Below are positions 1 through 13,554 of a DNA stretch of 64,000 nucleotides, in pieces. The DNA lies in the NCBI GenBank assembly GCA_026400815.1, contig JAPLOI010000022.1:1-64000 (forward strand), written 5' to 3'. Both the position numbers and the translations under genes were made by a program. Under the pieces are notes generated by a model that saw nothing but the letters and a program-made list of their open reading frames with translations, did no database searches and had not been told where the DNA came from. The first letter of the stretch is position 1, and every line of letters starts with the position of its first letter. This DNA comes from Alphaproteobacteria bacterium. Its GTDB lineage: Bacteria > Pseudomonadota > Alphaproteobacteria > Acetobacterales > Acetobacteraceae.

Positions 1-40
1 CACGTCGTCAACCGAGAAACATGAGCCGAAGTCGGCTGTC

Positions 41-613
41 GTGGTTCACCAGAGGCCTACGGCGCATCGTCAGACTGCTCACCTTCGGACTGCCCCTGCC
101 ACCGCTATGGGCATCAGGATAAAACTGATGGGTGGTCAGGACCCGCAGACTAAGCAGGCAATCCCGTTCTTCAGAGAGCGTGTAGATTTTTTGATCAAAT
201 CCCTGAGCGAGAGCCGGACAAAGATACTGATTCCAACACCCGCCTTGAGCGAAGTTCTCGTGCATGCGGGACCTGCGATGGCTATTTACATGGATAAAAT
301 CAATAAGGCGAGTGCATTTAGGATAGCACCATTTGATGCTAGGGCAGCCATTAACGTCGCTCTAATGACGAGAATTGCTATCAATGAAGGCGGCAAGCGA
401 GGCGGCCTTGCCGCTCCATGGGCTAAGATAAAATATGATAGACAAATTGTGGCGATTGCGCAGACCGAAGGGGCATCCATTATATACAGTGATGATGGAG
501 ATATTTACTCTATAGCAGGAAACGTCGGCATCAAGGTTGTCAAACTCGCAGAATGCCCGATTCCGCCGGAACTAGCTCAGCCATCACTCCCCTTGGAAGA
601 GAAGCCCAGATAA
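41..613 (+). CDS. PIN-domain-like protein, N-terminus probably damaged or incomplete
   Basis: The 190-residue frame begins at a GTG, but the frame is open back to the window edge, so the true start is unknown. From about residue 34 it reads like a PIN-family ribonuclease: an acidic residue in a helix (E71 in PALSEVLV), YDRQIVAIA with D133, then YSDDGDI (D151, D152, D154). The expected first aspartate near the N-terminus, normally in a short beta strand, is missing; residues 1-33 are basic and low-complexity, as if frameshifted. Base composition is clearly more AT-rich than the rest of the window, which suggests transfer. No antitoxin partner is visible. It may be a pseudogene of a VapC-like toxin or a solitary PIN protein. 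Confidence 0.45.
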   Translation: MVHQRPTAHRQTAHLRTAPATAMGIRIKLMGGQDPQTKQAIPFFRERVDFLIKSLSESRTKILIPTPALSEVLVHAGPAMAIYMDKINKASAFRIAPFDARAAINVALMTRIAINEGGKRGGLAAPWAKIKYDRQIVAIAQTEGASIIYSDDGDIYSIAGNVGIKVVKLAECPIPPELAQPSLPLEEKPR

Positions 614-911
614 TGATTTTTATTAGATCGGAAAACTTTTTTTCCTGAAGCAATCCAAATCGCAATAAATAGTCAGGGCGACACTTAACTCGAGCACGGT
701 TGCTGTTGCCAAATACCTCCAATTGTTAGAACCACCGCCTCCCGAGAAAGCAAAGCAGGCAAATGTGCCGTAGCCAGCGCTCAGGGTGGAATGTCATCAG
801 ACCAGTGGATTGAGAAGCTCAACACAGCATCGCGTTCAGTTTGCGCGCCACAAGGGAGATGCCTCTGGATCGGCGATCCGGGGAGACACCCCCTCTCCGC
901 GCGCAAACAGA
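614..911. other. Gene-free stretch, partly AT-rich
   Basis: About 300 bases between the PIN-like gene and the palindromes downstream of gcvP. The first 150 bases are AT-rich like the PIN gene; composition switches to GC-rich near 850. No convincing coding frame, tRNA or insertion-sequence end was seen. It may be the edge of an acquired segment. Confidence 0.4.
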
Positions 912-973
912 TGTGGGTCCAGGGACCTCAGGTCCCTGGTGGGGTCCAGGGGCAAAGCCCCTGGCCTTGCCTT
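912..973. repeat. GC-rich nested palindromes, family 2, copy 1
   Basis: Two adjacent hairpins: arms 919-928 and 930-939 (10 bp around one base) and arms 946-953 and 957-964 (8 bp, loop AAA). The module ends directly at the gcvP stop codon. The same palindrome styles recur at 25693-25875 and 35321-35361. The position suggests it doubles as a transcription terminator for the gcv operon, although there is no T-run. Confidence 0.7.
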
Positions 974-3847
<2,874 letters not shown>

Positions 3848-3878
3848 CGGAGCGGGTCTCCTGCGAGGGAAGAAAGAC

Positions 3879-3998
3879 TCTTCTTTTTCCAGAGAAAAAG
3901 AAGCAAAAAGACTTTTCTCACTTGCGCCTCGATCTTGTGATGAAAGAACGAGGCGCAAGGGTACAAAAGTTTTTTGGTTCTTTTTTTCAAAAAAGAAC
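3879..3998 (+). repeat. Composite three-hairpin repeat, copy 1
   Basis: Hairpin A (10-bp T-rich/A-rich stem starting near 3880) comes first. A central inverted repeat follows, arms 3921-3931 and 3949-3959 with 11 bp perfect, and then hairpin C at 3977-3998 (10-bp stem, loop TC). Constant AAAAGACTTTT-like and AAAAGTTTTTT-like segments flank the central arms and can extend its stem. This copy lies inside the gcv operon, in the opposite orientation to the genes, between gcvH and gcvP. Confidence 0.85.
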
Positions 3999-4010
3999 GC
4001 GCTTGCTTCC

Positions 4011-4385
4011 TTAGAGGGTTTCGAGGAACGCGTTGTAGCCGGCTTCGTCCATCAGCCCGTCGAAGTCGCTGGCGTTGGCGAGCTTGAGCTTGAAGAACCA
4101 GGCGCCGGAGGTGGCTTCGCGGTTGACCATGGCGGGGTCGTCCACGATGGCCTGGTTCGGCTCCACGATGGTGCCGGCGAGGGGGGAGTAGACGTCTGAC
4201 GCGGCCTTGACGCTTTCGACGACGGCGCAGGCTTCGCCTTCCTCCACCTCACGGCCGGCTTCGGGGAGTTCGACGAAGACGACGTCGCCGAGGGCTTCCT
4301 GGGCGTGGTCGGTGATGCCGACGGTGGCGATGTCGCCCTCCATCCGCACCCATTCATGTTCCTTGGTGTAGCGCACGGTGGTCAT
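4011..4385 (-). CDS. gcvH: Glycine cleavage system H-protein
   Basis: 124 residues, typical length. It is the lipoyl carrier that shuttles the aminomethyl group between P- and T-protein. The lipoylation lysine is K60 in [12 protein letters not shown]. It starts 13 bases downstream of the gcvT stop, so the two are co-transcribed. The stop codon is followed within 12 bases by a composite hairpin repeat, which separates it from gcvP. Confidence 0.97.
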   Translation of the reverse strand: MTTVRYTKEHEWVRMEGDIATVGITDHAQEALGDVVFVELPEAGREVEEGEACAVVESVKAASDVYSPLAGTIVEPNQAIVDDPAMVNREATSGAWFFKLKLANASDFDGLMDEAGYNAFLETL

Positions 4386-4398
4386 GGCTGGGCTTCCT

Positions 4399-5505
4399 TC
4401 AGCGAACGTAGCGGTGGGGGACGAAGGGGGTGGCGGTGACGCGGGCCGGGAGGGGCTTGCCGCGGACCATCAGGGAGAGGGCGGTGCCGTTGGCGGCGAG
4501 GTCGGTGCGGACGTAGCCCATGGCGCAGGGGCCATTCAGCGTGGGGCCGAAGCCGCCGGAGGTGATTTCGCCGAGGGTGGTGCCGGAATCGTCCACGATG
4601 GGGGTGTGGCCGCGGGCGGGGGCGCGGCCTTCGGGCAGGATGCCGACGCGCTTGCGGGCGGGGCCGGCGGCCAGGGCGGCGAGGATGGGGGCGGCGCCGA
4701 TGAAATTGGCCTCGGCGCGGCGGCGCTTCGGGATGGTCCACATCAGCGCGGCTTCGACGGGGTTGGTGGTTTCGTCGATGTCGTTGCCGTAGAGGCAGAG
4801 GCCGGCTTCGAGGCGCAGGGAATCGCGGGCGCCGAGGCCGGCGGGCATGACGCCGGGCTGGGCGAGGAGGAGGCGGGCGACGTCCTCGGCACGGTCGGAG
4901 GGGATGGAGATCTCGAACCCGTCCTCGCCGGTGTAGCCGGAGCGGCTGGCGAGGCAGGCGGCGCCGGCCAGGGTGATGCGGGCGACGCCCATGAAGGGAA
5001 GGGCGGCGGCTTCGGGGGCGAGGGCGGCCATGATTGTGATGGCGGCGGGGCCTTGGAGTGCCAGCAGGGCGCGGTCGTCGTGGCGTTCCAGCGTGAGGCC
5101 CGCCGGGAGGTTGGCCGCGATGTGCGCCAGGTCGATGTCCTTGCGGCTGGCGTTGACGACCAGGAAGAGGTGGTCGTCACCGAGGTTGGCGACCATCAAA
5201 TCGTCCATGATGCCGCCGTGCTCCATGGTGAGCAGGGTGTATTTCTGGCGCATGGCGGGCAGGCCCTGCATGTCTCCGGGGACCAGGCGTTCCAGAGCGG
5301 CGGCGCTGCCGGGGCCGTGGATGCTGGCCTGGCCCATGTGCGAGACATCGAACAGGGCGGCGTGCTGGCGGCAGTGCAGGTGCTCGGTGAGGACGCCGGC
5401 GGGGTATTGCACGGGCATCGAATAGCCGGCGAAGGGCACCATCTTGCCGCCGAGTTCGCGGTTCAGCGCATCCAGCGGGGTGGTCTTCAGGGCTTCTTCG
5501 GTCAT
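4399..5505 (-). CDS. gcvT: Aminomethyltransferase, T-protein of the glycine cleavage system
   Basis: 368 residues, the normal T-protein length. It transfers the methylene group from the H-protein lipoyl arm to tetrahydrofolate and releases ammonia. Family features include [13 protein letters not shown] near the N-terminus, DVSHMGQ, and the [13 protein letters not shown] folate-binding region. A GGAGG at 5511-5515 lies 5 bases upstream of the ATG. It is the first gene of gcvT-H-P and sits directly behind the tandem glycine riboswitch, so glycine should switch the operon on. Confidence 0.96.
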   Translation of the reverse strand: MTEEALKTTPLDALNRELGGKMVPFAGYSMPVQYPAGVLTEHLHCRQHAALFDVSHMGQASIHGPGSAAALERLVPGDMQGLPAMRQKYTLLTMEHGGIMDDLMVANLGDDHLFLVVNASRKDIDLAHIAANLPAGLTLERHDDRALLALQGPAAITIMAALAPEAAALPFMGVARITLAGAACLASRSGYTGEDGFEISIPSDRAEDVARLLLAQPGVMPAGLGARDSLRLEAGLCLYGNDIDETTNPVEAALMWTIPKRRRAEANFIGAAPILAALAAGPARKRVGILPEGRAPARGHTPIVDDSGTTLGEITSGGFGPTLNGPCAMGYVRTDLAANGTALSLMVRGKPLPARVTATPFVPHRYVR

Positions 5506-5523
5506 TCAGGCCTCCGCACGCAG

Positions 5524-5556
5524 GTCGCCCACCGGCGGTTGCCGGCTGGGTGCGAC
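5524..5556 (-). promoter_or_regulatory. Hairpin between glycine riboswitch and gcvT, possible expression platform
   Basis: On the minus strand GTCGC pairs with GCGAC around an inner CCGGC/GCCGG stem, 9-10 bases upstream of the gcvT Shine-Dalgarno sequence. No T-run follows, so if it acts as the switch element a translational or anti-pairing mechanism is more likely than an intrinsic terminator. This is an inference from pairing only. Confidence 0.45.
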
Positions 5557-5775
5557 CCCCCTCTGTCTGCGGGACCTGAGAGATTCGGGCGGCTCCGGTG
5601 AGGGAGGGCCCTTACTCCGTCGGTGCGGCCAAAGCGGGAGGCCGGCTTTCCAGAGGTTCGTTGCTACGAGCGGTCCTGGGTGCCTGAGCGTTTCCGGGGG
5701 CCGGTTGCGCCTTCGGCGGCGGTACGAAGGGCAGGTCTGCCCCCCATGGCCGCTCTCTTCCGCCCGGAGTGATCC
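5557..5775 (-). promoter_or_regulatory. Tandem glycine riboswitch (two aptamers) upstream of gcvT
   Basis: Read on the minus strand, aptamer I (about 5775-5655) contains GAAGAGAGCGG, GCCGAAGGCGCAACC and AACGCTCAGGCACCCAGGAC. The linker has CTCTGGAAAGC. Aptamer II (about 5650-5557) contains CACCGACGGAGTAAGG and TCTCTCAGGTCCC followed by GACAGAGGGG. These match the conserved cores of gcvT-type riboswitches in order and spacing, and the gene behind it is gcvT. Unusually, the upstream Hint-domain coding frame is open through all of aptamer I and stops at 5612 inside the aptamer II core. Confidence 0.9.
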
Positions 5776-7147
5776 GAACCCCTGCTGTATGGCCGAAGCG
5801 GGGCGCGGGTTCAAGCGGGGCCGCGCGCGGTATTGGGGGGGGCGCGGGCGGGGCGAGGCGGGGGGCGGTGAGGGGGGTGGCGAGGCGGGGGTGGGCGGCG
5901 GTGCGGCCGATTGGGGCCAGGACGACGGAGAGGCGTTGCAGCGGGGGGAGTTCGGCCTCGCCGGCGGTCCAGCGCAGATCCTGCTCCGGGTGGTGCCAGC
6001 CGCGGCCGAGGGCGGGGTCGTGCAGGTTGATGCGGCGGCCATCGGCCATGAGGCGGGTGACGGGGACGCCGAGCACGCGGCGATCCGAGGCATGGGGGGC
6101 GACGACGGCGGGGACGAAGGCGGTGGAGATGAGGCGGGCGCCGGTGTGCTCGCAATCGAGTGCGAAGTGCCAGGCCTCGCCGTCGAAGGTGCCGGCGTGG
6201 TCCTGGCCGCCGGCGTGGAGCAGCAGGCCAGGCGCATCGGTGGCGGCGTGGCCGAGGGCGGCGGCGCGGGCGGCGAGCTTGGTGCGGACGGTGCGGATGG
6301 CGGCACCCTCGGTGACCAGGCGCAGGCAGCCGCGCTCGGCCCAGACCTGGCGGGCGGCTTCCTCCGCGGCTTCGGCGGTTTGGCCGGGTTCGCGGCGCAG
6401 GCGGACGAAATCGTCGCGGTTGCCGGTATCGAGGTAGCTTTCGCTGCCCAGGCCCTCGCTGAGCACGATGTCGTGGCGGGCGAGTTCGACGTGGAAATAG
6501 GTGATGCGGGCGCGGCGTTCGCGCAGGATGGTGGCGCCGTTTTCCAGGTAGCGGACCGGGACCAGCATGCCATCGACGTGCACGGCGTGGTCGGGCGAGA
6601 GCCAGAGGTCGCGGTGCGGGCGGCCGGGGCCGAAGGCGTGGGCGCGGACGCGGATGGGCCACATCTCGGCCGGGCGGTCCTCCATGGCGCACTCCACGGT
6701 GCGGCGGCCGACCCAGACGACGGGGAGGAGCTGGCCGGCGAGGACGGCGACCACGTCATCCCCGGGCTTGAGGTCTTCCACCGCGACCTCCCCTTGGCGG
6801 GTGAGCAGGCTTGTGCCTTCGGCGAAGCAGGGGGGTGGGGTGTAGTCCCCGGGGCCATCGGAGGTGAGGGTGAGGATCTGGCCCTGGGAGAGCGGGGCGT
6901 TGGAGATGACGTAGTTGTTGGTGGAGTACTGGAGAACCAGGGCGCCGGCATTGTCGTAGGCGGTGACGGTGAACTGGTAGGTGGCGTCGTTGTAGATGAC
7001 GCTGACCTTGTCGCCGGTGCCGACGACGGTGCCGTTCAGCACGATGCGGTCCGGGCTGACATAGTCCACCGTTCCCTGGTTGCGGAACAGGTAGATCACG
7101 CCCCACTTGCCCGGGCCGAAGATGGTGTTGCTGAAGGTGATGGCCAC
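5612..7147 (-). CDS. Hint-domain (Hint_2-like) protein
   Basis: 511 residues. An N-terminal beta-rich segment (1-105) is followed by a Hint fold beginning at CFAEGTSLLTRQGEVAVEDL, with the VVWVGRR and LSPDHAVHVDGMLVP strands. A C-terminal domain of about 300-430 contains GTFDGEAWHFALD. The cysteine and the SPDHAV histidine resemble the self-splicing core of hedgehog/intein domains. In Acetobacteraceae such proteins are common and often surface or secreted, but their function is unknown; no signal peptide is evident. The last 55 or so residues are Pro/Ala-rich and are encoded by riboswitch aptamer I sequence. The stop TAA is inside aptamer II. Confidence 0.8.
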   Translation of the reverse strand: MAITFSNTIFGPGKWGVIYLFRNQGTVDYVSPDRIVLNGTVVGTGDKVSVIYNDATYQFTVTAYDNAGALVLQYSTNNYVISNAPLSQGQILTLTSDGPGDYTPPPCFAEGTSLLTRQGEVAVEDLKPGDDVVAVLAGQLLPVVWVGRRTVECAMEDRPAEMWPIRVRAHAFGPGRPHRDLWLSPDHAVHVDGMLVPVRYLENGATILRERRARITYFHVELARHDIVLSEGLGSESYLDTGNRDDFVRLRREPGQTAEAAEEAARQVWAERGCLRLVTEGAAIRTVRTKLAARAAALGHAATDAPGLLLHAGGQDHAGTFDGEAWHFALDCEHTGARLISTAFVPAVVAPHASDRRVLGVPVTRLMADGRRINLHDPALGRGWHHPEQDLRWTAGEAELPPLQRLSVVLAPIGRTAAHPRLATPLTAPRLAPPAPPPIPRAAPLEPAPRFGHTAGVRITPGGRERPWGADLPFVPPPKAQPAPGNAQAPRTARSNEPLESRPPALAAPTE

Positions 7148-7256
7148 GTCGCCCTCTTGCAGAGACGGACCCTCCTATGATGGGTTCAGTTTAAAAATTC
7201 GCCAATTTGTCTCGTTTTTTTCGCCACGCCTCATCTTTCGGCAAGGACGATGAGAC

Positions 7257-7790
7257 TTACCGCCCGGCGGCGCGGCGGTTAAGGGCCAGTTCCTCCGCCG
7301 TCAGTTGCAGGCTGACGAGAACGCGATAGCGGGCGGCGCCGCGTTCGGCGGAGGCGGGGAAGCGCAGCTCCAGCTCTTCGCCCATGACGCGCGTGCCATC
7401 GACATTGGCGGGGAAGTTGGCCTCGAGGACGAAATCCTTGCGGTCCAGGATGCGGTCGCCTTCCAGCACGGCGACGAAGTAGGGCAGCTGGAGGCGGCGG
7501 CCCTGGGCGGCGGGGCCGCGGCGCAGCTCCGCCTGGACCTTGAGGGTGGTGACCACCTCATCATTGCGGCCGGCGCGGCAGGCGCCTTCCACGCCGGTGA
7601 GCCGGGCTTCCAGCACACGGTCCGTGACATCGCGGCCGGTGCCGGCGAATCGGGAGAGGTCGGCCCCTTCGGCGAGCAGGGAAATCTCCGGGCAGGCGGG
7701 GGCAAATTTCATCGAGCCGTCGCCGCAACCGGCGAGCAGGGCGAGCAGGGCAAGCGGTGCGGCCAGGCGGGCCGTGCGGGACCAGGACAT
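7257..7790 (-). CDS. Small lipoprotein of unknown function
   Basis: 177 residues starting at the ATG at 7790. A basic N-terminus and a hydrophobic run lead to a lipobox LLAGC with C22 as the lipidation site, so it should be anchored in a membrane. The mature part contains three further cysteines and beta-rich segments such as QLPYFVAVLEGDRILDRKDF, without a motif I recognise. A longer upstream frame exists but lacks a signal and overlaps the ispH promoter region. It is transcribed divergently from ispH (start 7901), leaving about 110 bases for both promoters. Confidence 0.75.
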   Translation of the reverse strand: MSWSRTARLAAPLALLALLAGCGDGSMKFAPACPEISLLAEGADLSRFAGTGRDVTDRVLEARLTGVEGACRAGRNDEVVTTLKVQAELRRGPAAQGRRLQLPYFVAVLEGDRILDRKDFVLEANFPANVDGTRVMGEELELRFPASAERGAARYRVLVSLQLTAEELALNRRAAGR

Positions 7791-7900
7791 CAGCGACTCC
7801 AGGGGGCTAGCCAGGGGGGCGAGCCAAGGGGACCAGGTTGGGCATGCCGGGACGATTGTTTGCCGCCGGCCAGAGAGGCATACTGGCGCCGACCCGGCCG

Positions 7901-8899
7901 ATGGACAACATGCAAGACCTAGCCACCCAAGCCGCCCGCGACACAAAGGCGGGCGCCCTGCCGCAACTCAACGTGCTGCTGGCCGGCCCGCGCGGCTTCT
8001 GCGCCGGCGTGGACCGCGCGATCCGCATCGTGGAAGAGGCGCTGCGGCGCCATGGCCGGTCCGTGTACGTGCGCCACGAGATCGTCCACAACCGCACCGT
8101 GGTGGAATCCCTGGAAGCGCAGGGCGCGGTGTTCGTGGAGGAGCTGGACGAGGTGCCGCAGGATGCGCCGGTGGTGTTTTCCGCCCACGGCGTGCCCAAG
8201 GCGGTGCCGGCGGAGGCGGAGCGGCGCAACCTGACATACCTGGATGCCACCTGCCCGCTGGTTTCCAAGGTGCACCGCGAGGTGGAGCGGCATTACGGGC
8301 ATGACGACTGCCACATCCTGATGATCGGCCATGCCGGGCACCCCGAGGTGATCGGCACCATGGGCCAGCTGCCGGCCGGCGCGATGACGCTGGTGCAAAG
8401 CGTGGAGGAGGCGCGCGCGGTGCAGCCGGCCGACGCCTCCAAGCTGGCCTTCGTGACCCAGACCACGCTTTCCGTGGACGACACCGCCGAGATCGTGGCG
8501 ATGCTGCGCACGCGCTTCCCCGACATCCGCGGGCCGAAGCGCGAGGATATCTGCTACGCCACCACCAACCGGCAGGCCGCGGTGAAGGCGATCGCCGAGG
8601 AATCGGACCTGGTGCTGGTGATCGGCAGCGCCAATTCCTCCAACTCCCAGCGGCTGCGGGAAGTGGCGGAGCGGGCCGGCGCGCGCAAGGCGGTGCTGCT
8701 GCCGACGGCCGATGCGCTGGACTGGGCGCTGCTGGACGGCGTGCGCACCGTGGGCATCACGGCCGGGGCCTCCGCCCCCGAGGTGCTGGTGGACGGGCTG
8801 CTGGCGCGGTTGCGCGAACGCTTCCGGCTGGAGATCGCCGAGCGCGTGGTGACGCAGGAGGACGTGGTGTTCAAGCTGCCCGCCGGGCTGACGACGTAG
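7901..8899 (+). CDS. ispH: 4-hydroxy-3-methylbut-2-enyl diphosphate reductase
   Basis: 332 residues from the ATG at 7901; an ATG at 7910 and a longer frame back to 7838 are alternatives. It catalyses the last step of the MEP pathway, making IPP and DMAPP with a [4Fe-4S] cluster. The three cluster cysteines are C34 (GFCAG), C118 (DATCPL) and C218 ([11 protein letters not shown]). Substrate-binding motifs IVHNRTVV and SAHGVP are intact. It is followed by thrB after 18 bases and then rnhA, a gene order common in alphaproteobacteria. Confidence 0.96.
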   Translation: MDNMQDLATQAARDTKAGALPQLNVLLAGPRGFCAGVDRAIRIVEEALRRHGRSVYVRHEIVHNRTVVESLEAQGAVFVEELDEVPQDAPVVFSAHGVPKAVPAEAERRNLTYLDATCPLVSKVHREVERHYGHDDCHILMIGHAGHPEVIGTMGQLPAGAMTLVQSVEEARAVQPADASKLAFVTQTTLSVDDTAEIVAMLRTRFPDIRGPKREDICYATTNRQAAVKAIAEESDLVLVIGSANSSNSQRLREVAERAGARKAVLLPTADALDWALLDGVRTVGITAGASAPEVLVDGLLARLRERFRLEIAERVVTQEDVVFKLPAGLTT

Positions 8900-8917
8900 C
8901 GCCACGGATACCGATTC

Positions 8918-9892
8918 ATGGCCGTCTATACCGAAGTCTCGGACGAGGCGCTGGCCGCGTTCCTGGGGGAATACGATATCGGTGCCGCGGTGGCGTTCCG
9001 CGGCATTGCCGAGGGGGTGGAGAACAGCAATTTCTCGCTGCGCACCACCGCGGGCGACTTCATCCTGACGCTGTACGAAAAGCGCGTGGACCCGGCGGAG
9101 TTGCCCTGGTTCCTGGGCCTGATGGAGCACCTGGCCGGGCGTGGCATCACCTGCCCGCAGCCGGTGCGCGGGCGCGACGGCGCGGCGCTGCGGCGGCTTT
9201 CCGGCCGGCATGCGGCGGTGACGACCTTCCTGCCCGGCGTGTGGCCGCGCCGCGTGCGGCCGGAGCATTGCGCGCCGCTGGGCGAGGCGCTGGCGCGGCT
9301 GCACCTGGCCGGCGAGGGCTATGCGGCAACACGGCCGAACGCGCTGGGCCCGGCGGGATGGGGGCCGCTGCTGGAGCGGGCGCGCCATTCGTTGGAGGCG
9401 ACCGGGGCCGACCCCGCGACGGCCTCGCTGTGCGACGAGCTGGGCGCGGCGCTGGGCAGCACGCTGTCGGCCTGGCCGAAGGGGCTGCCGATCGGGCATA
9501 TCCATGCCGATCTGTTCCCGGACAACGTGTTCTTCCTGGATGGCCGGCTTTCCGGGCTGATCGATTTCTACTTCGCCGCCACCGACCTGCTGGCCTATGA
9601 CGTGGCCGTGTGCCTGAACGCCTGGTGCTTCGAGCCGGACTACATGTTCAACGTGACCAAGGCGCGGGCCCTGCTGGGGGCCTATGCCGCCGTGCGGCCG
9701 CTTTCCGCCGCCGAGCGCGCGGCGCTGCCCGTGCTGTGCCGCGGGGCGGCGATCCGCTTCGCGCTGACCCGGCTGTTCGACTGGATCAACACCCCGCCGG
9801 GCGCGCTGGTGACCCGCAAGGACCCGATGGAATACGTGCGCCGGCTGCGCTTCTTCCTGACGGCGAAGGACGAGCATGCCCTCGGACTCTGA
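8918..9892 (+). CDS. thrB: Homoserine kinase (aminoglycoside-phosphotransferase fold)
   Basis: 324 residues. It phosphorylates L-homoserine with ATP in threonine biosynthesis. This is the APH-like ThrB form found in many alphaproteobacteria, not the GHMP type. Visible features are [12 protein letters not shown] (nucleotide-binding loop), [11 protein letters not shown] (catalytic loop, aspartate near residue 196) and [11 protein letters not shown] (metal-binding aspartate). It is the middle gene of ispH-thrB-rnhA and its last 17 bases overlap rnhA, implying translational coupling. Confidence 0.94.
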   Translation: MAVYTEVSDEALAAFLGEYDIGAAVAFRGIAEGVENSNFSLRTTAGDFILTLYEKRVDPAELPWFLGLMEHLAGRGITCPQPVRGRDGAALRRLSGRHAAVTTFLPGVWPRRVRPEHCAPLGEALARLHLAGEGYAATRPNALGPAGWGPLLERARHSLEATGADPATASLCDELGAALGSTLSAWPKGLPIGHIHADLFPDNVFFLDGRLSGLIDFYFAATDLLAYDVAVCLNAWCFEPDYMFNVTKARALLGAYAAVRPLSAAERAALPVLCRGAAIRFALTRLFDWINTPPGALVTRKDPMEYVRRLRFFLTAKDEHALGL

Positions 9893-10331
9893 GACGCCGG
9901 CCACGGTGGAAATCTGGACCGATGGCGGCTGCAAGCCCAACCCGGGCCCGGGCGGCTGGGGGGCGATCCTGCGCTTCGGTGCGGTGGAGCGCGAACTGTC
10001 GGGCTTCGAAGCCGCGACCACCAACAACCGCATGGAACTCACCGCCGCCGCCGCCGCGCTGGAAGCCCTGAAGCGGCCGTGCCGGGTGGTGCTGCATACC
10101 GACAGCGAATACCTGCGCAACGGCATTACGCGCTGGCACCAGGGCTGGGTGCGCAAGAACTGGCGCAACGCGGCCGGCGACCCGGTGGCGAACATGGATC
10201 TGTGGCAGCGGGTGCTGGCCGCCGCCGCGCCCCATACGATCGAGTGGAAATGGGTGCGCGGGCATGCCGGGGACGCGATGAACGAACGGGCGGATCAGCT
10301 GGCGACGGCGGCTATGCAAGGAAGGAAGTAA
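9876..10331 (+). CDS. rnhA: Ribonuclease HI
   Basis: 151 residues, standard length. It cleaves the RNA strand of RNA-DNA hybrids. The catalytic acids are D16 (IWTDGGC), E54 (NNRMELTA), D76 (HTDSEYL) and D140, with the histidine of RGHAGD at 130. Its start lies inside the end of thrB. A composite hairpin repeat begins 3 bases after the stop and probably terminates this operon. Confidence 0.96.
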   Translation: MPSDSETPATVEIWTDGGCKPNPGPGGWGAILRFGAVERELSGFEAATTNNRMELTAAAAALEALKRPCRVVLHTDSEYLRNGITRWHQGWVRKNWRNAAGDPVANMDLWQRVLAAAAPHTIEWKWVRGHAGDAMNERADQLATAAMQGRK

Positions 10332-10333
10332 GG

Positions 10334-10451
10334 GTCTTCTTTTTCTGAAGAAAAAGAAGAAAAAAGACTTTTGTGACTGGCACGCGTGCCGGTTGTCTTG
10401 CACGCGTGCCAGGGAATAAAAGTTTTTTGGTTCTTTTTTTCAAAAAAGAAC
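10334..10451 (+). repeat. Composite three-hairpin repeat, copy 2
   Basis: Hairpin A abuts the rnhA stop. The central arms 10377-10389 and 10400-10412 are a perfect 13-bp inverted repeat, and each arm is itself partly palindromic (GCACGCGTGC). Hairpin C ends at 10451. It lies between the convergent genes rnhA and the monooxygenase. Confidence 0.88.
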
Positions 10452-10518
10452 ATGCTTGCTTTTGATATCGCGACGCAGGAAGCGCTGGATTGCTTCGCTG
10501 CGCTCGCAATGACGGTGG

Positions 10519-12380
<1,862 letters not shown>

Positions 12381-12384
<4 letters not shown>

Positions 12385-13208
12385 CGGTCTCCGGGGAAGG
12401 TTGCGGCCTGGTCGAAGGCGGCGGAGAGGCGGGCGTGGCGATCATCGATCATGCTGCGCATCTCCGGATGGGTGAAGATGTAGAGATCGCCGGCGGCAAT
12501 GCCATGCAGCACGCGGGCAGCGACTTCGCGCGGGGAGATGCCGTGGTCGATGGTGATCGGCCGCCCCTCGGCGATGGCGCGGCCCTCGCGGCTGTTGGGC
12601 GGCGGCGGGGGCACGGTTTCCGGCGCGTTGCGGCGGCTTTCGTAGAAGCGGGTGTTGACGGAGCCGGGGCAGAGGACACTCACGCCGAGGGCGGTATCGG
12701 CCAGTTCGGCGGCCAGCGCCTCTGACAGGCTGACCACCGCGGCCTTGCTGGCGCAGTAGGGGCCCATGCCGCGGAAGCCGTTCATGCCGGCCATGCTGCC
12801 GGTGTTGACGATGTGGCCGGGTTCGCCGTGCGCCTTCATGTGCGGGACGAATTCCGTGATGCCATGGACCACGCCCATCAGGTTGACGCCCATCAGCCAC
12901 TCCCAGGCGGGCGGCGGCACGGTGTCGATCCGCCCGCCAGTGCCGACGCCGGCGTTGTTGCACAGCAGATGGATGGGGCCGAAGGCGGCGATGGTGGCAT
13001 CGCGCGCGGCGGCCACGCTGGCGCGGTCGGCGACATCGCAGGGCACCAGCAGCAGTTGGCCGGTGTGGCCGGTGAGCATCTCGGCAGCGCGGGTGCGGGC
13101 GGAGGCTTCGATGTCGGCCAGGGCCACGTTCATGCCGCGGGCGAGGCAGGCCTCCACCAGCGCCAGGCCGATGCCGCTGGCGCCGCCGGTGACGAAGGCG
13201 GTTTTCAT
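12381..13208 (-). CDS. Short-chain dehydrogenase/reductase
   Basis: 275 residues from the ATG at 13208; a TTG at 13220 is an alternative, and neither has a strong ribosome-binding site. Classical SDR features: TGGASGIG cofactor loop at 7-14, NNAG near 84-87, and catalytic S138, Y151 and K155 (YCASK). It would oxidise or reduce an alcohol/ketone pair with NAD(P). It is coupled by a 4-base ATGA overlap to the Baeyer-Villiger-type monooxygenase. A composite repeat lies 21 bases upstream of the start. Confidence 0.88.
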
Positions 13209-13228
13209 GGTAAAAGCCAAGAGAGAAG

Positions 13229-13346
13229 GTCTTCTTTTTCTGAAGAAAAAGAAGCAAAAAGACTTTTGATACCTGCGCCCGTTTCATCCGTCTGGCGCGG
13301 ACGCAAGCGAACGAAAGTTTTTTGGTTCTTTTTTTCAAAAAAGAAC
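13229..13346 (+). repeat. Composite three-hairpin repeat, copy 3
   Basis: Hairpins A and C are near-identical to the other copies. The central element is weaker: CTGCGCC pairs with GGCGCGG (7 bp with one G-T wobble) around a 14-base loop. It lies between the divergent SDR (start 13208) and the thiolase-like gene (start 13555). Bases 13347-13554 beyond it hold no gene. Confidence 0.8.
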
Positions 13347-13554
13347 ATTCTTGCTTCCTTCACGTCCACCCTCCCTCCGGCATGGCGTGCCGGGTCTTGT
13401 TGGGGCGATGGTGGCCCCGGCGGCGGGCGAGGGCAAGCAAAGGCTTGGCGGGGCCGCAGGGGGCGGTCCATGCTGCGGCGATGCCGCGCAGACGGCGCCG
13501 GAGGAAAGCGGCCATGCGCCGGCGCGCGCGCTGCCTGGTTGAACGGAGGGTTGC

